Positions 7,475-15,661 of a DNA stretch of 21,625 nt are shown here, piece by piece. Under the pieces are notes generated by a model. That model was not told the DNA's origin. It did not search any database and worked only from the letters and a program-made list of their open reading frames with translations. The stretch is taken from the NCBI GenBank assembly GCA_964645005.1, contig CAZXYS010000056.1, positions 1 through 21,625 on the forward strand. Reading direction: 5' to 3'. A program made the translations under genes and the position numbers. How positions within the stretch are numbered: the stretch's first letter is position 1; each line of letters opens with the position of its first letter. The DNA comes from CAZXYS01 sp964645005 (lineage in GTDB: Bacteria > Bacteroidota > Ignavibacteria > Kapaibacteriales > UBA2268).

Positions 7475-9835
7475 ATGAAAATACTGATACTTTTCCCAAT
7501 TTTAATCGGTTTTTTAGCGGTAAACCTCTTTGCAGTCGATGAAAATAACATCGAATTGAAAAAAGAAGCCGGCGATAATCCGCCCGGCATTTATACCCCC
7601 GGCAAGTCCGCTATCCCCGACGTATTGAAGGCAAGTCCCGTAGACATAGCAGTGCCGATGCCCGAAGGCTTCATAAAACGCCAGGAACCTGAAACAGCTC
7701 ATGAGATGTTATTTCCCGGCAATACATTTCTTAACGACACATTGCAGGAAATAAATGTATCCGAGACAATTTTCAGCAGCAAATTCGCGGCTTTTGAAAT
7801 CGATACTGAAAACGAAAAGCTAACCTTTATATCTTCGCAGGAGGAACTGCCGGCAGTCTGCAAACAGGCTATCGACGAAGCCCCTAACTGGATGGAAAAA
7901 GATCTGACTATCCAGATGCACAGACTTTCCGACAGGGAAATCTACGCGCAGATGATCCTCGACGCCGAGCAAAAAATCAAAGATGAAGTCGCCTTCCAGA
8001 CAGCCTATATGTCCGAAGAGTCCCTGAAACACTCGAGATTTGTAAAAGACCGCGATCTGCTCGTAAAAAATGCTGAACTGATCTACGAGTATGCCGACTC
8101 CCTCAAATATGTCAGATTGAAAGAACGCGGCAACTTCGAATCAGGCGATTACTACACTACAACCGAATACCGCATCAAAGATGGTCAGAACGGTGAGATA
8201 ATCTGGTCGGAAATACCCTGCGAATATTATTACCGGTACGTCGTTTCGCCGAAAGTACACCAGGAAGGCGTCTATTCCAGCGATGCCAGCGACCAGAACC
8301 AGAGAACTTACGACTTTTTCTGGCGGGAATACATCTGGCAGAATCCCGCGGGAGATTATGATTACAAGCAAGTCAATAAAACCACCAGCGAAGGAAGCAT
8401 TGATACTATCCGCCGATTCGGGGAGCTTGCACAAATACCTGAAGTCCTGTGGGACAGAACACCTAAATATCTCGAGTTCGGCAGAGAATACAATAACAAT
8501 CAAACCGCTCTTGACATGTTTGGGAACTGGGCTTCCCGCGCTATCCCGGTAGATGCTCAATTACCGAGAGCAGTTCAGCCGAACCAGGCGCTCTACGAGC
8601 ATAACGGCAACTGCGGCGAGGATGCCTATCTTGTTGCAGGCATGCTCAGAACAGCTCTGATTCCAAATATATATCTTCTCTCTTCAGGTGAAGACCATGC
8701 TTTCGGCTCGATTTGGGACGATGGCTGGCACCATTATGAATTTTTCCGCGGCGGCTTATCCGAGCAAGGCAATGATTTCTATGGAATAACAAATATGCTG
8801 CCGCGCGGCAGCTACGGCTGGACTACTTCCGTTGTAAATGGCACACAGATAGACGGCGGGCTGATAAGCTTCACAGATCAGTACATCGAGCCGGACAAAA
8901 AGACTGCTGCACTCCTTCTTCACCTTGCCGACAGTGAGGGAAATCCTGTCGACGGCGCCAGATTAACTGTCTATTGCTACCCCAATCCTTATGGAAACAT
9001 GGCTATATCAGGGCACGCATGGTCAGACAGGAACGGAGATGTTAAGATAGAAGTTGGACCGGGAGTCAGGTACCTTGGACAGCTATATCACAAGGATCTC
9101 GGTTATTTACCTCACAAAGACAGCTTATTTTATATTACGGGAAATTCAAATGCCGGCAGCGGCAGGAAATACGAGGGCACAGTCAATTTCAAACCAAATA
9201 GCAACCTGGATCCCCTGCCTGTAAATGAGATTACCGGCTTACCCAGAGAAAGCGACATAGGAATCAATATTAATTTTACATCTCATGAACTGATCGTCGC
9301 CCAGAATCATACTGACGTCCAAAGAAGCGTCTTCCGCCGGTGGAAGCAAGAAAGCGCCGGGGCGGTCAACTATTTCCTCTGCGACGAGGACAATTTCAAC
9401 AAATTCAAATCGGGCGATAGCTTCGACGCTTATTATTCCCATAAAAATATAAGCGATGGCAGCAATCTTTACGCCATTCCGCGAGATGGCAAATGGTATC
9501 TCATCCTCTCCAATAAATATGCAACCTCAAATTATCAGCATATCGAAGCCGAATGCCTATTGATGAAGGGCGAGATAACAGACGTAGAAGAACTATCTTC
9601 GGAAGACAGCAACATCACAGTTTATCCTAACCCATTTAATAGCCGATGCCACTTCAGAAGTGACGGCAACATAGACAGAATGGAGATATATGATACATTT
9701 GGCAATAAAATCGAAACGCTCGACGAGATGCCCTATATCTGGCCGCCGGATAGTAACAATCCCGCCGGTTTATATATAATTAAAGCTTATAGCGGCGGAA
9801 GTGTAAGAACAGCAAAAATTATTTTTAATAAGTAG
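7475..9835 (+). CDS. Secreted transglutaminase-like protein with T9SS type A sorting domain
   Basis: 786 residues. Residues 1-20 form a signal peptide (MKILILFPILIGFLAVNLFA). Residues ~360-425 fit a transglutaminase-like (papain-fold) core: NGNCGED with Cys380, then a hydrophobic helix, then EDHAFGSIWDDGWHHYE with His408. The third catalytic acid could be Asp415, Asp416 or Glu422; the usual spacing favours Glu422, an Asp-to-Glu variation. Residues ~475-565 look like an Ig-like or carboxypeptidase-regulatory-like sandwich (LLLHLADSEGNPVDGARLTV, then WSDRNGDVKI). The C-terminus is a T9SS type A sorting domain (ITVYPNPFNSR, MEIYDTFGNKIE, NPAGLYIIKAY, final KIIFNK). Likely a cell-surface or released peptidase or amidase; substrate unknown. 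The start is the first ATG of the signal peptide. It is richer in GC than the divergent operon to its left. It appears monocistronic, followed by a repeat-rich region. Confidence 0.85.
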   Translation: MKILILFPILIGFLAVNLFAVDENNIELKKEAGDNPPGIYTPGKSAIPDVLKASPVDIAVPMPEGFIKRQEPETAHEMLFPGNTFLNDTLQEINVSETIFSSKFAAFEIDTENEKLTFISSQEELPAVCKQAIDEAPNWMEKDLTIQMHRLSDREIYAQMILDAEQKIKDEVAFQTAYMSEESLKHSRFVKDRDLLVKNAELIYEYADSLKYVRLKERGNFESGDYYTTTEYRIKDGQNGEIIWSEIPCEYYYRYVVSPKVHQEGVYSSDASDQNQRTYDFFWREYIWQNPAGDYDYKQVNKTTSEGSIDTIRRFGELAQIPEVLWDRTPKYLEFGREYNNNQTALDMFGNWASRAIPVDAQLPRAVQPNQALYEHNGNCGEDAYLVAGMLRTALIPNIYLLSSGEDHAFGSIWDDGWHHYEFFRGGLSEQGNDFYGITNMLPRGSYGWTTSVVNGTQIDGGLISFTDQYIEPDKKTAALLLHLADSEGNPVDGARLTVYCYPNPYGNMAISGHAWSDRNGDVKIEVGPGVRYLGQLYHKDLGYLPHKDSLFYITGNSNAGSGRKYEGTVNFKPNSNLDPLPVNEITGLPRESDIGININFTSHELIVAQNHTDVQRSVFRRWKQESAGAVNYFLCDEDNFNKFKSGDSFDAYYSHKNISDGSNLYAIPRDGKWYLILSNKYATSNYQHIEAECLLMKGEITDVEELSSEDSNITVYPNPFNSRCHFRSDGNIDRMEIYDTFGNKIETLDEMPYIWPPDSNNPAGLYIIKAYSGGSVRTAKIIFNK

Positions 9836-9844
9836 TTTTACAGA

Positions 9845-9963
9845 TGAGGCTGCCTCAAAACTTGTTTTTGTCTATCCTTCGACTCTGCTCAGGATGACAA
9901 AAACGTGTCAAACTGAGCGAAGTCGAAGTATGACACATATTACCCGCTTATGAAACAGCCTCA
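9845..9963. mobile_element. MITE-like element with nested inverted repeats
   Basis: A 119-bp segment is bounded by imperfect 13-bp inverted ends (TGAGGCTGCCTCA at 9845-9857 and TGAAACAGCCTCA at 9951-9963; 11 of 13 match when inverted). Inside is a strong hairpin: GTTTTTGTC at 9864-9872 pairs with GACAAAAAC at 9896-9904, extended by ATCC/GGAT across a one-base bulge. A second inverted pair is built on the widespread bacterial repeat TCGACTCTGCTCAGGATGACA and TGTCAAACTGAGCGAAGTCG. There is no coding capacity. The first hairpin, ten bases after the transglutaminase-like gene, could also terminate it. Confidence 0.55.
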
Positions 9964-10035
9964 AAAGAAATTTATCAATGTTTTACTCTTTTATATTCAA
10001 TTAAGTTATGAAAATAATATTTGACATTTATATTC

Positions 10036-10087
10036 TAACCATCTTGTTTATCCCCTCCTTATTAAGGAGCGGATAAAGGGGTGGTTA
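10036..10087. repeat. Palindromic dispersed repeat, copy B
   Basis: TTTATCCCCTCCTT (10047-10060) faces AAGGAGCGGATAAA (10064-10077) with one mismatch over 14 bp, and outer arms TAACCA/TGGTTA extend the symmetry to 52 bp. It shares the core and GGGGTGGTT flank of copies A and C. It lies just upstream of dut, so it may mark the end of the previous transcription unit or be a transcribed leader hairpin. Confidence 0.7.
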
Positions 10088-10112
10088 ATTTCTCAAACCG
10101 TAAGGAATACCC

Positions 10113-10565
10113 ATGGATGTAAAAATCACACGCATAGACAACTCTTTCGATGACTTGCCCCTGCCAAAGTACGCAACGGAGGGTTCTGCCGGAATGGATG
10201 TTTTCGCCGCAGTGCATGAACCGATGGTGATAGAGCCGGGGCAGACAGTAATGGTACCGACTTCACTTGCTATAGCGCTGAAGCCCGGCTATGAATGTCA
10301 GGTTCGTTCGCGAAGCGGGCTGGCAGCGAAACACGGGATTTTCGCCTTGAATGCGCCGGGGACGGTTGACAGCGATTACCGCGGCGAAATTAAAATTATA
10401 CTGTCGAATTTCTCGAAGCAGGCTTATAATATCAATCGCGGGGATAGAATAGCTCAGCTTGTGATAACTACTTACGAGAGAATAGAATGGGAACAGGTGA
10501 ATAAGCTTCCACCAAGCCCGCGTGGGGTTGGCGGCTTCGGAAGTACCGGTATTAACAATGAATAA
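10113..10565 (+). CDS. dut: Deoxyuridine 5'-triphosphate nucleotidohydrolase (dUTPase)
   Basis: This enzyme hydrolyses dUTP to dUMP and pyrophosphate, keeping uracil out of DNA and supplying dUMP for thymidylate synthesis; it acts as a trimer in the cytoplasm. All five trimeric-dUTPase motifs are present in order in 150 residues: AGMDVFA (26-32), RSRSGLA (65-71), GTVDSDYRGEI (83-93, with Asp88 and Tyr89), RGDRIAQLVI (109-118) and the C-terminal lid RGVGGFGSTG (137-146). The length is standard and no motif residue is missing. TAAGGA six bases before the ATG supports the start. Its neighbours are functionally unrelated; the gene appears to be transcribed alone. Confidence 0.97.
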   Translation: MDVKITRIDNSFDDLPLPKYATEGSAGMDVFAAVHEPMVIEPGQTVMVPTSLAIALKPGYECQVRSRSGLAAKHGIFALNAPGTVDSDYRGEIKIILSNFSKQAYNINRGDRIAQLVITTYERIEWEQVNKLPPSPRGVGGFGSTGINNE

Positions 10566-10708
10566 GATAATAATTTCCTTGAAATGACTCTAAATATTTA
10601 TTTCATTTGTGTTCTGTAAATTTGTTATTTTTTAAAATTAATATATTTAGCTAATTATGGAATTTACTACTTTTTTTTAATAAAATTATAAATATTTGCA
10701 AAAAATAG

Positions 10709-10737
10709 TTGCTTTTTAATATTTTATTGATTATAAA
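10709..10737 (+). promoter_or_regulatory. Candidate sigma70-type promoter for the DUF89 gene
   Basis: TTGCTT (10709-10714) and TATAAA (10732-10737) are separated by 17 bases, about 45 bases before the ATG at 10783. The background is very AT-rich, so such a match could arise by chance; members of this phylum also often use a different promoter consensus. Confidence 0.3.
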
Positions 10738-10782
10738 GCGTTAAGTTTTTTAGGTATTATTGTCAATGTAAGAGACATTAAA

Positions 10783-11661
10783 ATGAAACTCGAATATGAA
10801 TGCCTGCCTTGCGCTTTGAATACATTCGTTCGAATGATCGAAAGCTCGGAACTTTCCGATATAGAGAAGAGTCAGGCTATACGCAGCTATTTATATACTC
10901 TGTCTGATGAGGATTTTAGCCAGCCGCCGCCTGAACTCGGCGGGAAATTGCATCAAAAGATACGTGAGATAATGAAAGATCCCGATCCTTATAAGGAAGC
11001 GAAGGATCATTACAACCGCCTTATGATGGAAAAATATGATGAGCTTGCAGAGTTCATAAATACTTCCCGGAATAAGTTCAAGACAGCGCTTAAGCTCTCG
11101 CTCGTCGCAAATGTCATCGACTTTGCCACACAGGATAATATCGATATTCGCAATATATTCTTTAAGGCGCTGGACATTAAAATTTCTATAGATAATAGTA
11201 ATGCATTACTTTCTGAAATTAAGAAAAGCAATACTATTCTATATATTGGCGATAACGCCGGTGAAATAATTCTTGACAAATTGCTTCTTAAAACTATATA
11301 CGATAACTATAATAATAATCTTTATTTTGCTGTGCGGGGTGCGCCTACAATTAATGATATTACCCGCGAAGATGCCGAGTTTGCAAATATCGATGAGGTA
11401 GCTGCCATCATCGATACGGGCAATGACTACCCCGGGATATTGCTTAATGCCTGCTCTGACGAATTCATCGAGATATTTAACAAAGCGGATATTATTATTT
11501 CGAAGGGGCAGGGAAATTTTGAAAGTCTGACCGCTGCCTACAAAAATATATATTTTTTGCTCATGGTCAAGTGCAATCCGGTCGCGAGGTTTCTGGATGC
11601 GCAGAAAGGCAGCTTCGTCGTTGCGAAAAGGGAATTGTTAAAAGAAAAACAGCTTGCATGA
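10783..11661 (+). CDS. DUF89 / ARMT1-like metal-dependent phosphatase
   Basis: 292 residues matching the DUF89 family, metal-dependent damage-control phosphatases that are thought to remove abnormal or harmful phosphorylated metabolites. Family marks visible are the N-terminal CxxC (Cys7, Cys10) typical of the prokaryotic stand-alone subgroup, an ANVID segment (109-113), the metal-binding GDNAGE (156-161), the RGAPTINDIT block (185-194) with Asp198, and KGQGNFE (241-247). The N-terminal half is mainly helical. The substrate cannot be read from sequence. It converges on the DUF2007 gene, and both stop codons lie in one shared hairpin (11656-11677). Length and motifs are complete. Only a weak purine-rich ribosome site (AAGAGA) precedes the ATG. 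Confidence 0.88.
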   Translation: MKLEYECLPCALNTFVRMIESSELSDIEKSQAIRSYLYTLSDEDFSQPPPELGGKLHQKIREIMKDPDPYKEAKDHYNRLMMEKYDELAEFINTSRNKFKTALKLSLVANVIDFATQDNIDIRNIFFKALDIKISIDNSNALLSEIKKSNTILYIGDNAGEIILDKLLLKTIYDNYNNNLYFAVRGAPTINDITREDAEFANIDEVAAIIDTGNDYPGILLNACSDEFIEIFNKADIIISKGQGNFESLTAAYKNIYFLLMVKCNPVARFLDAQKGSFVVAKRELLKEKQLA

Positions 11662-11677
11662 TTGATGTCAATCATGC
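11656..11677. terminator. Shared bidirectional hairpin containing both convergent stop codons
   Basis: A perfect inverted repeat: GCATGATTGA (11656-11665), TG, TCAATCATGC (11668-11677). The DUF89 TGA (11659-11661) lies in one arm and the DUF2007 TGA (11672-11674 complement) in the other; both genes end Ala-stop as GCA TGA. T-rich sequence follows the hairpin on both strands (GTTCTTTT on plus, GTTTTTCTTTT on minus). Confidence 0.7.
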
Positions 11678-12085
11678 ATCGTTCTTTTCACCCCATTTGA
11701 AACCGCAATTGAAACAGTAATATTTCTTTTTATGCCTTGGAATAAAAGGTATAACTTCCACTATCGAATTTATGAAGGATACAAATCTCGAGAAATCTGT
11801 CGAGCTTACGTTTGCCGACAGGCAATTCGGGCAGATACGTTCGCTTTGCAGCGGTACGTCGAAGTATTCGAAGTAGGGCTGGGTAGTCCATTCCTTGTCG
11901 AGCAAGATGAGCGTGTCTATCACATCCTCTTCGCGCACCATCAGCTTGATGAAAGCTAGTGCATTGGAATAAATCCCGGTGAACTCGTCAGTGATGAAGC
12001 TGAATATGCCTTCGGATTCAAGACGAGCCCGTATGATATTTGCTTCGATCGGATTGTCAAACGATCTGACTGCTGCAAAGCCCAT
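11672..12085 (-). CDS. DUF2007-type protein with C-terminal zinc ribbon
   Basis: 137 residues. Residues ~1-65 (AAVRSFDNPIEANIIRARLE...GI...D...LMVREEDVIDTLILLD) have the pattern of the DUF2007 signal-transducing-like domain, a small ferredoxin-like fold. The remainder holds two CxxC knuckles, CPNC (85-88) and CFNC (124-127, followed by GFKW), spaced as a zinc ribbon with a hydrophobic insertion between them. Function is unknown. It starts at ATG 12083-12085 and lies 103 bp downstream of the Dph6-like gene on the same strand, so cotranscription is possible. It overlaps no other gene but shares a terminator hairpin with the convergent DUF89 gene. Confidence 0.8.
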   Translation of the reverse strand: MGFAAVRSFDNPIEANIIRARLESEGIFSFITDEFTGIYSNALAFIKLMVREEDVIDTLILLDKEWTTQPYFEYFDVPLQSERICPNCLSANVSSTDFSRFVSFINSIVEVIPFIPRHKKKYYCFNCGFKWGEKNDA

Positions 12086-12188
12086 TTTTGATTGAGTATT
12101 ACTCAGCTTGTTTATAATGTTCGTTTAGTTAGGAAAAATTCAACTTGTTTAAAAATAATTGATTTAACTTTAAAAGTCAATATTTATG

Positions 12189-12893
12189 TTAAGCCGGAAA
12201 AAGATCCAGATACAAGAAACCGGTATCATAATTCTTTTCCGATTGGTCACCGTTATTACTGTAATTATTAAAGACTATTTCGCCTTTTTGAAATTTTATT
12301 GATGAGTCGAAGTACGGCGCATCATACACAAAAGTGTGGAACTCGCCGTTCTCGCCGCAGGGATCGACATTTTCAGGCATATCTTCCGGGAATTTCCCGT
12401 TGATCGTGCGACCGGGCCAACTATCATCCGGATAATTAGCATTGGTGCAGACTACCAAAGCTTTGAAACCGTCGTCAATGAATTCTCTGATCAGCTTATC
12501 CGTCGGCTTTTGCCAGATGGGGAAAAGCGGGATCATACCGGCGATTTGGGCTTTTTCTTCGCGGTATTTTCTCAGGTCGTCCAGGAAAATATCACCGAAG
12601 ATGGAATGCTCTATATTATCAGCTTTGATCTTGCTGTTTACGGCATTCATCCTTTCCTCGTAAACTTCCATCGAGGGCATTTCCGGCAGCTCGGCTTTTA
12701 TGAGTTCGATGCCGGTTTTCCGTGCCTGCTCCTCCAGCGGCGCTGTTCTTACGCCGTGCATGGTTATGCGGTCGAATTTCTCATTTATCGTAGTTAGCAG
12801 ATATTCAACGGAAAATTTGCCTGACTTATTTATTTTATGCAGGCAGATAGCCGAATCTTTCCCGCCGCTCCTGTTTAATACAGCTTTCTTCAT
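12189..12893 (-). CDS. Dph6-like ATP pyrophosphatase (diphthine-ammonia ligase family)
   Basis: 234 residues of the N-type ATP pyrophosphatase / Dph6 family. The PP-loop SGGKDS is at residues 9-14, followed by an HGVR segment (46-49), FGDIFLDDLR (99-108), PLFPIWQKPT (122-131) and the family-specific DPCGENGEFHTFVYDAP (177-193). Eukaryotic and archaeal Dph6 amidates diphthine on elongation factor 2. Bacteria do not make diphthamide, so the bacterial member must adenylate and amidate something else; the substrate is unknown and the archaeal name should not be transferred. The gene is complete. It is divergent from the outer-membrane protein gene at 13032 and upstream of the DUF2007 gene. GGGGG lies about six bases before its ATG, an acceptable ribosome site. 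Confidence 0.88.
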   Translation of the reverse strand: MKKAVLNRSGGKDSAICLHKINKSGKFSVEYLLTTINEKFDRITMHGVRTAPLEEQARKTGIELIKAELPEMPSMEVYEERMNAVNSKIKADNIEHSIFGDIFLDDLRKYREEKAQIAGMIPLFPIWQKPTDKLIREFIDDGFKALVVCTNANYPDDSWPGRTINGKFPEDMPENVDPCGENGEFHTFVYDAPYFDSSIKFQKGEIVFNNYSNNGDQSEKNYDTGFLYLDLFPA

Positions 12894-13031
12894 TGTCCCC
12901 CTTATCGTTTTCAGGTAGTGATTTTACGAACTCTCTTTTTGTATTCTTTAGCGAGATTTTGAAATATTAAAGTATTTATTTTCGTAATATAGGTATTGAT
13001 TAAATTTTCAAAAATTTATTTTCAAATAATA

Positions 13032-13649
13032 ATGATACATAGAAAGTTCATTTTGATAATATTGATATTCACGCTTCCGTCGTTCATCTTTGCTCAGCAG
13101 CTTCCGGGCGGCTCGGAGAAGGAAAAAGATGAATCCATCGAACATCCGGAAGGGCATGTCTATTACGGTCTCGTCGCTAAATCGCCGAACCTGATCGACG
13201 ACTGGGGGCTGGAAGTTGGCGTCCGGCTGGGCTTCATGATTAGCGACGATTTCGGTATGGGGCTCAGTTACTACTCACTTATTACCCATAATATTGACCT
13301 CAATTCACCAGACATCCACCAAAATGCATTCTTGCGCCTGTCCTACGGCGGCTTGGAAACCGAATATAATATCGGAATAACCCGCAGGTTCTCAGCGTCG
13401 CTGATGTCGCTTATCGGTTTCGGCGGCATCAATTATTCCATTAGCAGCAGTATTGACGCCGCATCCAATCCCTCCGCCGACTGGATTTTCTTAGCAGAGC
13501 CCGTTGCAGCCCTGTACTACCGCTTCTATGAAACCCTTAGCGTCGGTCTTGGCGCCGGCTACAGGTTCTCCTTCGACGCCGAGATGCAGGGAGTGTCTGA
13601 CTCGGATATTAGCGGACCGGTGCTTACTTTGATTATAAGAGGCATGTAG
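13032..13649 (+). CDS. Outer-membrane beta-barrel protein
   Basis: 205 residues from the chosen ATG. The open frame can be extended to a TTG at 12996, but the ATG at 13032 gives a normal signal peptide (MIHRKFILIILIFTLPSFIF, then AQQ), so I prefer it. The mature part has alternating hydrophobic strands with aromatic residues (VYYGLVAK, LEVGVRLGFMI, FGMGLSYYSL, AFLRLSYGGLETEYNIGI, LSVGLGAGYRFSF) and ends in LTLIIRGM, as in 8-stranded OmpA/OmpW-like or PorT-like barrels. It may be a small structural or transport-associated barrel; no specific family is assured. There is no clear ribosome site near either start. The gene appears to stand alone, divergent from the Dph6-like gene. Confidence 0.75.
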   Translation: MIHRKFILIILIFTLPSFIFAQQLPGGSEKEKDESIEHPEGHVYYGLVAKSPNLIDDWGLEVGVRLGFMISDDFGMGLSYYSLITHNIDLNSPDIHQNAFLRLSYGGLETEYNIGITRRFSASLMSLIGFGGINYSISSSIDAASNPSADWIFLAEPVAALYYRFYETLSVGLGAGYRFSFDAEMQGVSDSDISGPVLTLIIRGM

Positions 13650-13834
13650 GACTAAAGGTTACTGGCTGCCGGCTGAAGAGTTTTACGTTAAGAATATGGT
13701 TTCTGAACCGCAGATTAACTTTGATTAAATTGATCCTTCCAACTTTTTATTTACAGTTATAATTTTTAGACTGTTATTTTAACAAAATTCTTTATATTAA
13801 TTGTAAATTATAGTTTGTTTTTAAGGAAAAACTG

Positions 13835-14749
13835 ATGGGTAAAATGCTTAATAAATTGATAGTAAATACACTTCCGATAGTCCCTAAGCCTATCTTATAC
13901 ATATTCGCAAAGAAATATATAGCGGGACCGAAGTTAGAGGATGCTGTAAGAGTCGCAAAAGAGCTGGAATCGATCGGCGGTACCAGCACTATGGATGTGC
14001 TCGGGGAATTTGTGACAACTAAAGAAGAAGCTATCGAACATACATCGGAATGTATGAAAGTGCTGGACGCTATCAATGAAAATAACTTAAAATCCTACCT
14101 TTCTATCAAACCTACCTCGCTCGGATTAGAAGTCGATTATGACCTGGCATATGATAATATTCAAGGACTTATCGCGCATGCAAAAGAACTGGGGCTGTGG
14201 GTCCGGCTGGATATGGAAAATTCGCCTTATACTACGCAAACCCTTGATCTGTACAGGCAATTGAGAAATAACGGCTATGACAACTGCGGCATTGTGCTGC
14301 AGGCTTATATGAAAAGAAGCGAAGATGATATCAAAGCCGTAGCTGACCTGAAACCGTCCGTCCGCCTTTGCAAGGGTATTTACAATGAATCTCCGAAGAT
14401 CGCTTATAAGGATTTCCATGAAATACAAAATAATTACAAAAAGCTGCTAAGAATGATCATTGACTATGGATGTTTCCCAGCTATAGCGACTCATGATGAA
14501 GCTCTTATCCGGGATGCTCTTAATTTGATCAAAGAGCGAAGCCTCAGGAAAAGCCAATATGAATTTCAAATGCTTTTGGGTGTGCGGGAAGATAGAAGGA
14601 ACGAATTGCTGCAGGAAGGGCATAATCTGAGAGTTTATGTGCCTTACGGTAAAGATTGGTACGGATATTCCACACGCCGTTTAAAGGAAAATCCGCAGAT
14701 GGCAGGTCATATTATTAAATCGATATTTTCGTTTAATAAGAAAAAATAA
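13835..14749 (+). CDS. Proline dehydrogenase (FAD-dependent)
   Basis: This enzyme oxidises L-proline to 1-pyrroline-5-carboxylate, passing electrons through FAD to quinone at the membrane. 304 residues, the usual size of stand-alone monofunctional PRODH. Characteristic residues are visible: IKPTSLG (91-97, the conserved Lys92), RLDMEN (124-129), Gln156, VRLCKG (176-181), ATHD (218-221), YEFQMLLGVR (242-251), and the C-terminal substrate-binding block with VPYGKDWYGYSTRRLKENP (269-287), where Arg281-Arg282 and Glu285 contact proline in the family. TAAGGA before the ATG supports the start. The EEP lipoprotein gene follows after 14 bp, so the two are probably cotranscribed. No P5C dehydrogenase is present in the window. 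Confidence 0.94.
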   Translation: MGKMLNKLIVNTLPIVPKPILYIFAKKYIAGPKLEDAVRVAKELESIGGTSTMDVLGEFVTTKEEAIEHTSECMKVLDAINENNLKSYLSIKPTSLGLEVDYDLAYDNIQGLIAHAKELGLWVRLDMENSPYTTQTLDLYRQLRNNGYDNCGIVLQAYMKRSEDDIKAVADLKPSVRLCKGIYNESPKIAYKDFHEIQNNYKKLLRMIIDYGCFPAIATHDEALIRDALNLIKERSLRKSQYEFQMLLGVREDRRNELLQEGHNLRVYVPYGKDWYGYSTRRLKENPQMAGHIIKSIFSFNKKK

Positions 14750-14763
14750 ATAACTGGTTATAT

Positions 14764-15645
14764 ATGAAGAAATTAATTTTGCTTATATTATTAAGCCTGC
14801 TTCCATTGCAGGCTTGCACTAAAAGAGCGGCTGTATCAGATCCGAGTTCTGTCACTATAGGCACTTTCAATATCGAATGGCTGGGGGATGCCGTTGATGA
14901 CAGAGTTCCCAGATCAGTTAAAGACTATGAATTGATAGCAGAGTTCATACAGCGTTCCGGCGCAGACATTATGGGACTGCAGGAAATTGAAAACGAAAAA
15001 GCTTTGGAAATAGTTCTGAGGTTCCTGCCCGGCTGGTCGTATAAATTAGGTTCTAACGGCGGCAAGCAAAATCTGGGTGTGATCTATAAAGAAGATATTG
15101 AAATAGAATCCCTTGGAGAGTACATGTCTGTCAGCGTGGTTGAGAACAAAACCCGACCCGGATTTATCGTAAAAGCGAAAAAAGGCAATTTCGACTGGAT
15201 TATGATGGTGGTCCACTTCAAATCCACCTCCCGCTATGATGATACACCTGAGAAGAAGCTGGAAAGTTACCGCATTCGAAGCGATCAGGCGGAAGTTGTA
15301 GACAATTGGGTTGATTCGGTTTTAGCTGCCGGCAGTGAAGATGATGTCATCATCGTAGGTGATTTTAACGATAATCCGGTACGAGAGAAAACCCACACCT
15401 TGGATTCGCTTGTTTTTAATGAACATCTGAATTTCGTTACAACAGATTTAAAAAGCTGCAAATACAGATTCTGGAAGGTTATCGATCATATTGTCATCTC
15501 CGACGCAGCACAAAAAAGAATGATAAAAGACAGCGAAAAAGTAATGGATATATACAGCGCATTGCCAAAATCTCAGGCGGAAAAAGTATCAGATCACTGC
15601 CCGGTGGCTGCGAAATTCGATACTAAAATGCCTGATAATGATTGA
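14764..15645 (+). CDS. Lipoprotein of the endonuclease/exonuclease/phosphatase (EEP) family
   Basis: 293 residues beginning with a lipoprotein signal (MKKLILLILLSLLPLQAC, lipidated Cys18). The rest is a complete EEP fold of the DNase I / phosphodiesterase type: GTFNIEWLG (33-41, Asn36), LQEIEN (72-77, Glu74), VVHFKS (149-154, His151), VGDFND (198-203, Asp200 and Asn202), DHIVIS (241-246) and SDHCPV (276-281, His278). All metal-binding and catalytic positions are present, so it should be an active metal-dependent phosphodiesterase. Lipid anchoring puts it in the periplasm or on the outer membrane, where nucleic acid or phosphoester scavenging is plausible; the true substrate is unknown. No ribosome site is evident; translation may depend on coupling to the proline dehydrogenase gene 14 bp upstream. 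Confidence 0.9.
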   Translation: MKKLILLILLSLLPLQACTKRAAVSDPSSVTIGTFNIEWLGDAVDDRVPRSVKDYELIAEFIQRSGADIMGLQEIENEKALEIVLRFLPGWSYKLGSNGGKQNLGVIYKEDIEIESLGEYMSVSVVENKTRPGFIVKAKKGNFDWIMMVVHFKSTSRYDDTPEKKLESYRIRSDQAEVVDNWVDSVLAAGSEDDVIIVGDFNDNPVREKTHTLDSLVFNEHLNFVTTDLKSCKYRFWKVIDHIVISDAAQKRMIKDSEKVMDIYSALPKSQAEKVSDHCPVAAKFDTKMPDND

Positions 15646-15661
15646 AACCGGCTTTTAAAAA

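Noticed and set aside
8141..8560. 139-codon minus-strand open frame inside the transglutaminase-like gene
   Set aside because: It is fully antisense to a gene with clear domains and has no recognisable protein features.
9836..10112. CRISPR-like array from the clustered repeats before dut
   Set aside because: The repeats are inverted pairs of different sequence, with no regular direct repeats or spacers.
12336..12797. 153-codon plus-strand open frame over the Dph6-like gene
   Set aside because: It is antisense to a gene with conserved catalytic motifs; the translation resembles nothing known.
12996..13031. Longer start (TTG) for the outer-membrane barrel gene
   Set aside because: It adds 12 residues before a normal signal peptide, uses TTG and has no clear ribosome site; the ATG at 13032 gives a standard signal sequence.
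13711..13738. Possible degenerate GCAGATTAAC-type tandem repeat
   Set aside because: Only about two and a half weak units (GCAGATTAAC, TTTGATTAAA, TTGATC) in AT-rich DNA; could be chance.
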